The notes under the pieces were generated by a model. That model did no database searches, was not told the DNA's origin, and saw nothing but the letters and a program-made list of their open reading frames with translations. The translations under genes were made by a program, and so were the position numbers. 64,000 bases of DNA from Brevibacterium yomogidense (GTDB lineage: Bacteria; Actinomycetota; Actinomycetes; Actinomycetales; Brevibacteriaceae). Positions 62,557 to 64,000 of this stretch are shown here, piece by piece; positions within the stretch are counted from its first letter, which is position 1; the number at the start of each line of letters is the position of its first letter. The stretch is from assembly GCF_016107685.1 (NCBI RefSeq), contig NZ_JABASY010000002.1, positions 1 to 64,000 of the forward strand, read 5' to 3'.

Positions 62557-64000
62557 TCACTCCTCCCGCACCGTGACGGTGTCCCACGACTCGTCCTCCA
62601 CCGGGCTCGGCACATAGCCGGACACCCGCGGGGCGAGAGCGAGGACGGGGACACCGTGACCCAGGGGCAGGCCGGGCAGCCGGTCCATGATCATCTCGTT
62701 GGCTTCCTGGTACGCCGGCTCCTGCTCTTCCGGGGTGGGCAGGCCGCGTGCCTCGGCCAACTGGTCGAACACCTCTTGGTCCGTGAACCCGAACTCGGGG
62801 GTCTCCTCGCTGAACTTCGCCCCCAGGAAGCTGTCCGCGTCGTTGTACTCGCCCGTCCACCCCAGGACGTGGATGCCGTGGTCCTCACCGCCGTGGATCT
62901 TCGACAGGTAGACCGACCACTGGTCCGCGACAGGGACGACGGTGATGCCGACCGACTGCAGGTCGTTGCGGATCTGGTTGAAGGTGTCCTGCGGGCTGGG
63001 GAGGTAGGGGCGGCTCACATCGGTGGGGTAGTTGAACTCGATGGTGAGGTCTTCGTAGCCGGACTCCTCGAGCAGCTGGCGCGCCTTCTCCGGGTCGTAC
63101 TCGTATTCGGTGACGTCGTCGCTGTACCCGTTGGTGACCGGCGGGACGAACTGGTTCGCCGCCTCGGAGCCGGGTGTCATCGTGCTCTTCATGAGCTGTT
63201 CGCGGTCGATGGCGTGTGCGATGGCCTGCCGGACCCTGAGGTCGTCCAGGGGCGGGGCCGCCTGGTTCATCCCCAGGTACTGGATGTTGTAGGACGGGCG
63301 GTGGATGAGGGTGAAGTCCTCGTCCCGCAGCCCGGGCACGTCCCCGGGTGCCACGAGGTCGAACGCGTCGACGTCCCCGGTCCGCAGCGCATCCGCACGC
63401 GCCTGGGGGTCTTCGATGGTCTTGATCGTCACGTGCGGGGTCTTGGGAGGACCGTCCCAGTAGTCGTCGAACGCGGTGAGGTTCACGGAGGTCCCGCGGT
63501 TCCACGAGGAGAACTGGTAGGGGCCGGTCCCCGTGGGGTGCGCGGTCGCGTACTCGGTGGCCGTCGGGTCGCCGCCGTCCTCGATCTGGCCCCACTTCTC
63601 CAGAGCCTCCGGGCTCTGCATCGAGAACGCGGGGATCGCCAGGGCGTTGACGAACGAGGCGAACGGTTCGTTCAGCTCGATCGTCACCTCGCTGTCTCCC
63701 GAGGTCGTGCACGACTCGTAGATGCTGTCATCGCCGAAGCCCTTGAAGAGCGTCGACCAGTGGTACGTGATGTCTGCGCTCTGCGCCATCCCCTCCGGCT
63801 GGTTGTTCCAGTGCTCGAAGTTCCAGCACACGACGTCCGCGTCGAACTCTGTCCCGTCGTGGAACGTGACGTCGTCCCGCAGGGTGAAGTCGAAGGTCTT
63901 GCCGTCATCTGAGGAGGTCCAGTCCGTCGCCAGCAGGGGAGAGGGTCCGGGGCCGCACGGCTCCGCCTCCACCAGCGTCTCGAAGATCTGGTGGGCGACG
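62557..64000 (-). CDS. dppA: Peptide ABC transporter substrate-binding protein, DppA-like (partial)
   Basis: The gene is open past the right edge; the N-terminus and signal peptide lie outside the window. About 480 residues are visible, with FETLVEAEPCGPG near the edge, the SBP_bac_5 motifs TLRDDVTFHDGTEFDADVV, AHPTGTGPYQFSSWNRG and NIQYLGMNQAAPPLDDLRV, and a C-terminus ending in VREE. It delivers peptides or other small solutes to the DppBCDF permease. Spacing to dppB is three bases. Confidence 0.9.
   Translation of the reverse strand, partial: VAHQIFETLVEAEPCGPGPSPLLATDWTSSDDGKTFDFTLRDDVTFHDGTEFDADVVCWNFEHWNNQPEGMAQSADITYHWSTLFKGFGDDSIYESCTTSGDSEVTIELNEPFASFVNALAIPAFSMQSPEALEKWGQIEDGGDPTATEYATAHPTGTGPYQFSSWNRGTSVNLTAFDDYWDGPPKTPHVTIKTIEDPQARADALRTGDVDAFDLVAPGDVPGLRDEDFTLIHRPSYNIQYLGMNQAAPPLDDLRVRQAIAHAIDREQLMKSTMTPGSEAANQFVPPVTNGYSDDVTEYEYDPEKARQLLEESGYEDLTIEFNYPTDVSRPYLPSPQDTFNQIRNDLQSVGITVVPVADQWSVYLSKIHGGEDHGIHVLGWTGEYNDADSFLGAKFSEETPEFGFTDQEVFDQLAEARGLPTPEEQEPAYQEANEMIMDRLPGLPLGHGVPVLALAPRVSGYVPSPVEDESWDTVTVREE

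Overview
The window is high-GC DNA densely packed with genes. It shows start/stop overlaps of the ATGA and GTGA type, frequent GTG starts and purine-rich ribosome binding sites. Gene content points to a Gram-positive actinobacterium: three LytR-CpsA-Psr (LCP) relatives, TagG/TagH-like and TagF-like genes, a DUF6458 protein, a PPK2 remnant and a SufE-rhodanese-Pth2 block. Micrococcales or Corynebacteriales are the likely orders, but the genus cannot be fixed from sequence alone. No rRNA, tRNA, CRISPR array or complete insertion sequence was found.

Left part (1-24 kb). This is metabolic and housekeeping: a patatin-like lipase; a LysR regulator divergent from a dapA-type aldolase; a hydroxy-acid island at 3.4-9.2 kb (LysR regulator, tartrate/D-malate dehydrogenase, 2-hydroxycarboxylate transporter, enolase-superfamily dehydratase, PanE-like reductase) whose base composition looks less GC-rich than its flanks; a macrodomain deacetylase with an MFS transporter; Dps; an LCP protein with a His/Gln-rich tail; a Mug-type glycosylase; a methyltransferase; an SDR/hydrolase pair; a DctPQM TRAP transporter; rhodanese-SufE-Pth2; and a secreted GH79-like lipoprotein.

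Central part (24-52 kb). This is a surface-glycopolymer locus. WecB (36.3 kb) and WecC (24.1 kb) together would make UDP-ManNAcA from UDP-GlcNAc. A CapD-like enzyme, a WecA-like phosphoglycosyltransferase, two GT4 enzymes, a TagG/TagH-like exporter and a DUF6270 protein form one tightly overlapping + strand operon. The - strand carries unusual fusions: a CgeB-like+GT2 enzyme (25.4 kb), a TPR+TagF+GT4 protein of 1294 residues (41.0 kb) and a GT2+beta-rich+TagF protein of 1142 residues (45.7 kb), together with a LicD-like and a pyruvyl-transferase-like protein. The predicted product is a phosphodiester-containing, ManNAcA-containing, possibly pyruvylated wall polymer. A graveyard of transposase fragments at 37.6-38.5 kb separates the + and - strand halves. 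An intact LCP protein and a degenerate LCP relative lacking the catalytic Arg-Asp motif and a membrane anchor close the locus.

Right part (52-64 kb). This holds a ppk2 gene broken by a stop, a frameshift and a deletion; an AtoE-type short-chain fatty acid transporter; two tandem paralogous membrane proteins; a YchJ-like protein; a PuuB-like oxidoreductase; a DUF6458 protein; a hypothetical protein; and a dipeptide/oligopeptide ABC operon (dppABCDF order, - strand) whose binding-protein gene runs off the right edge.
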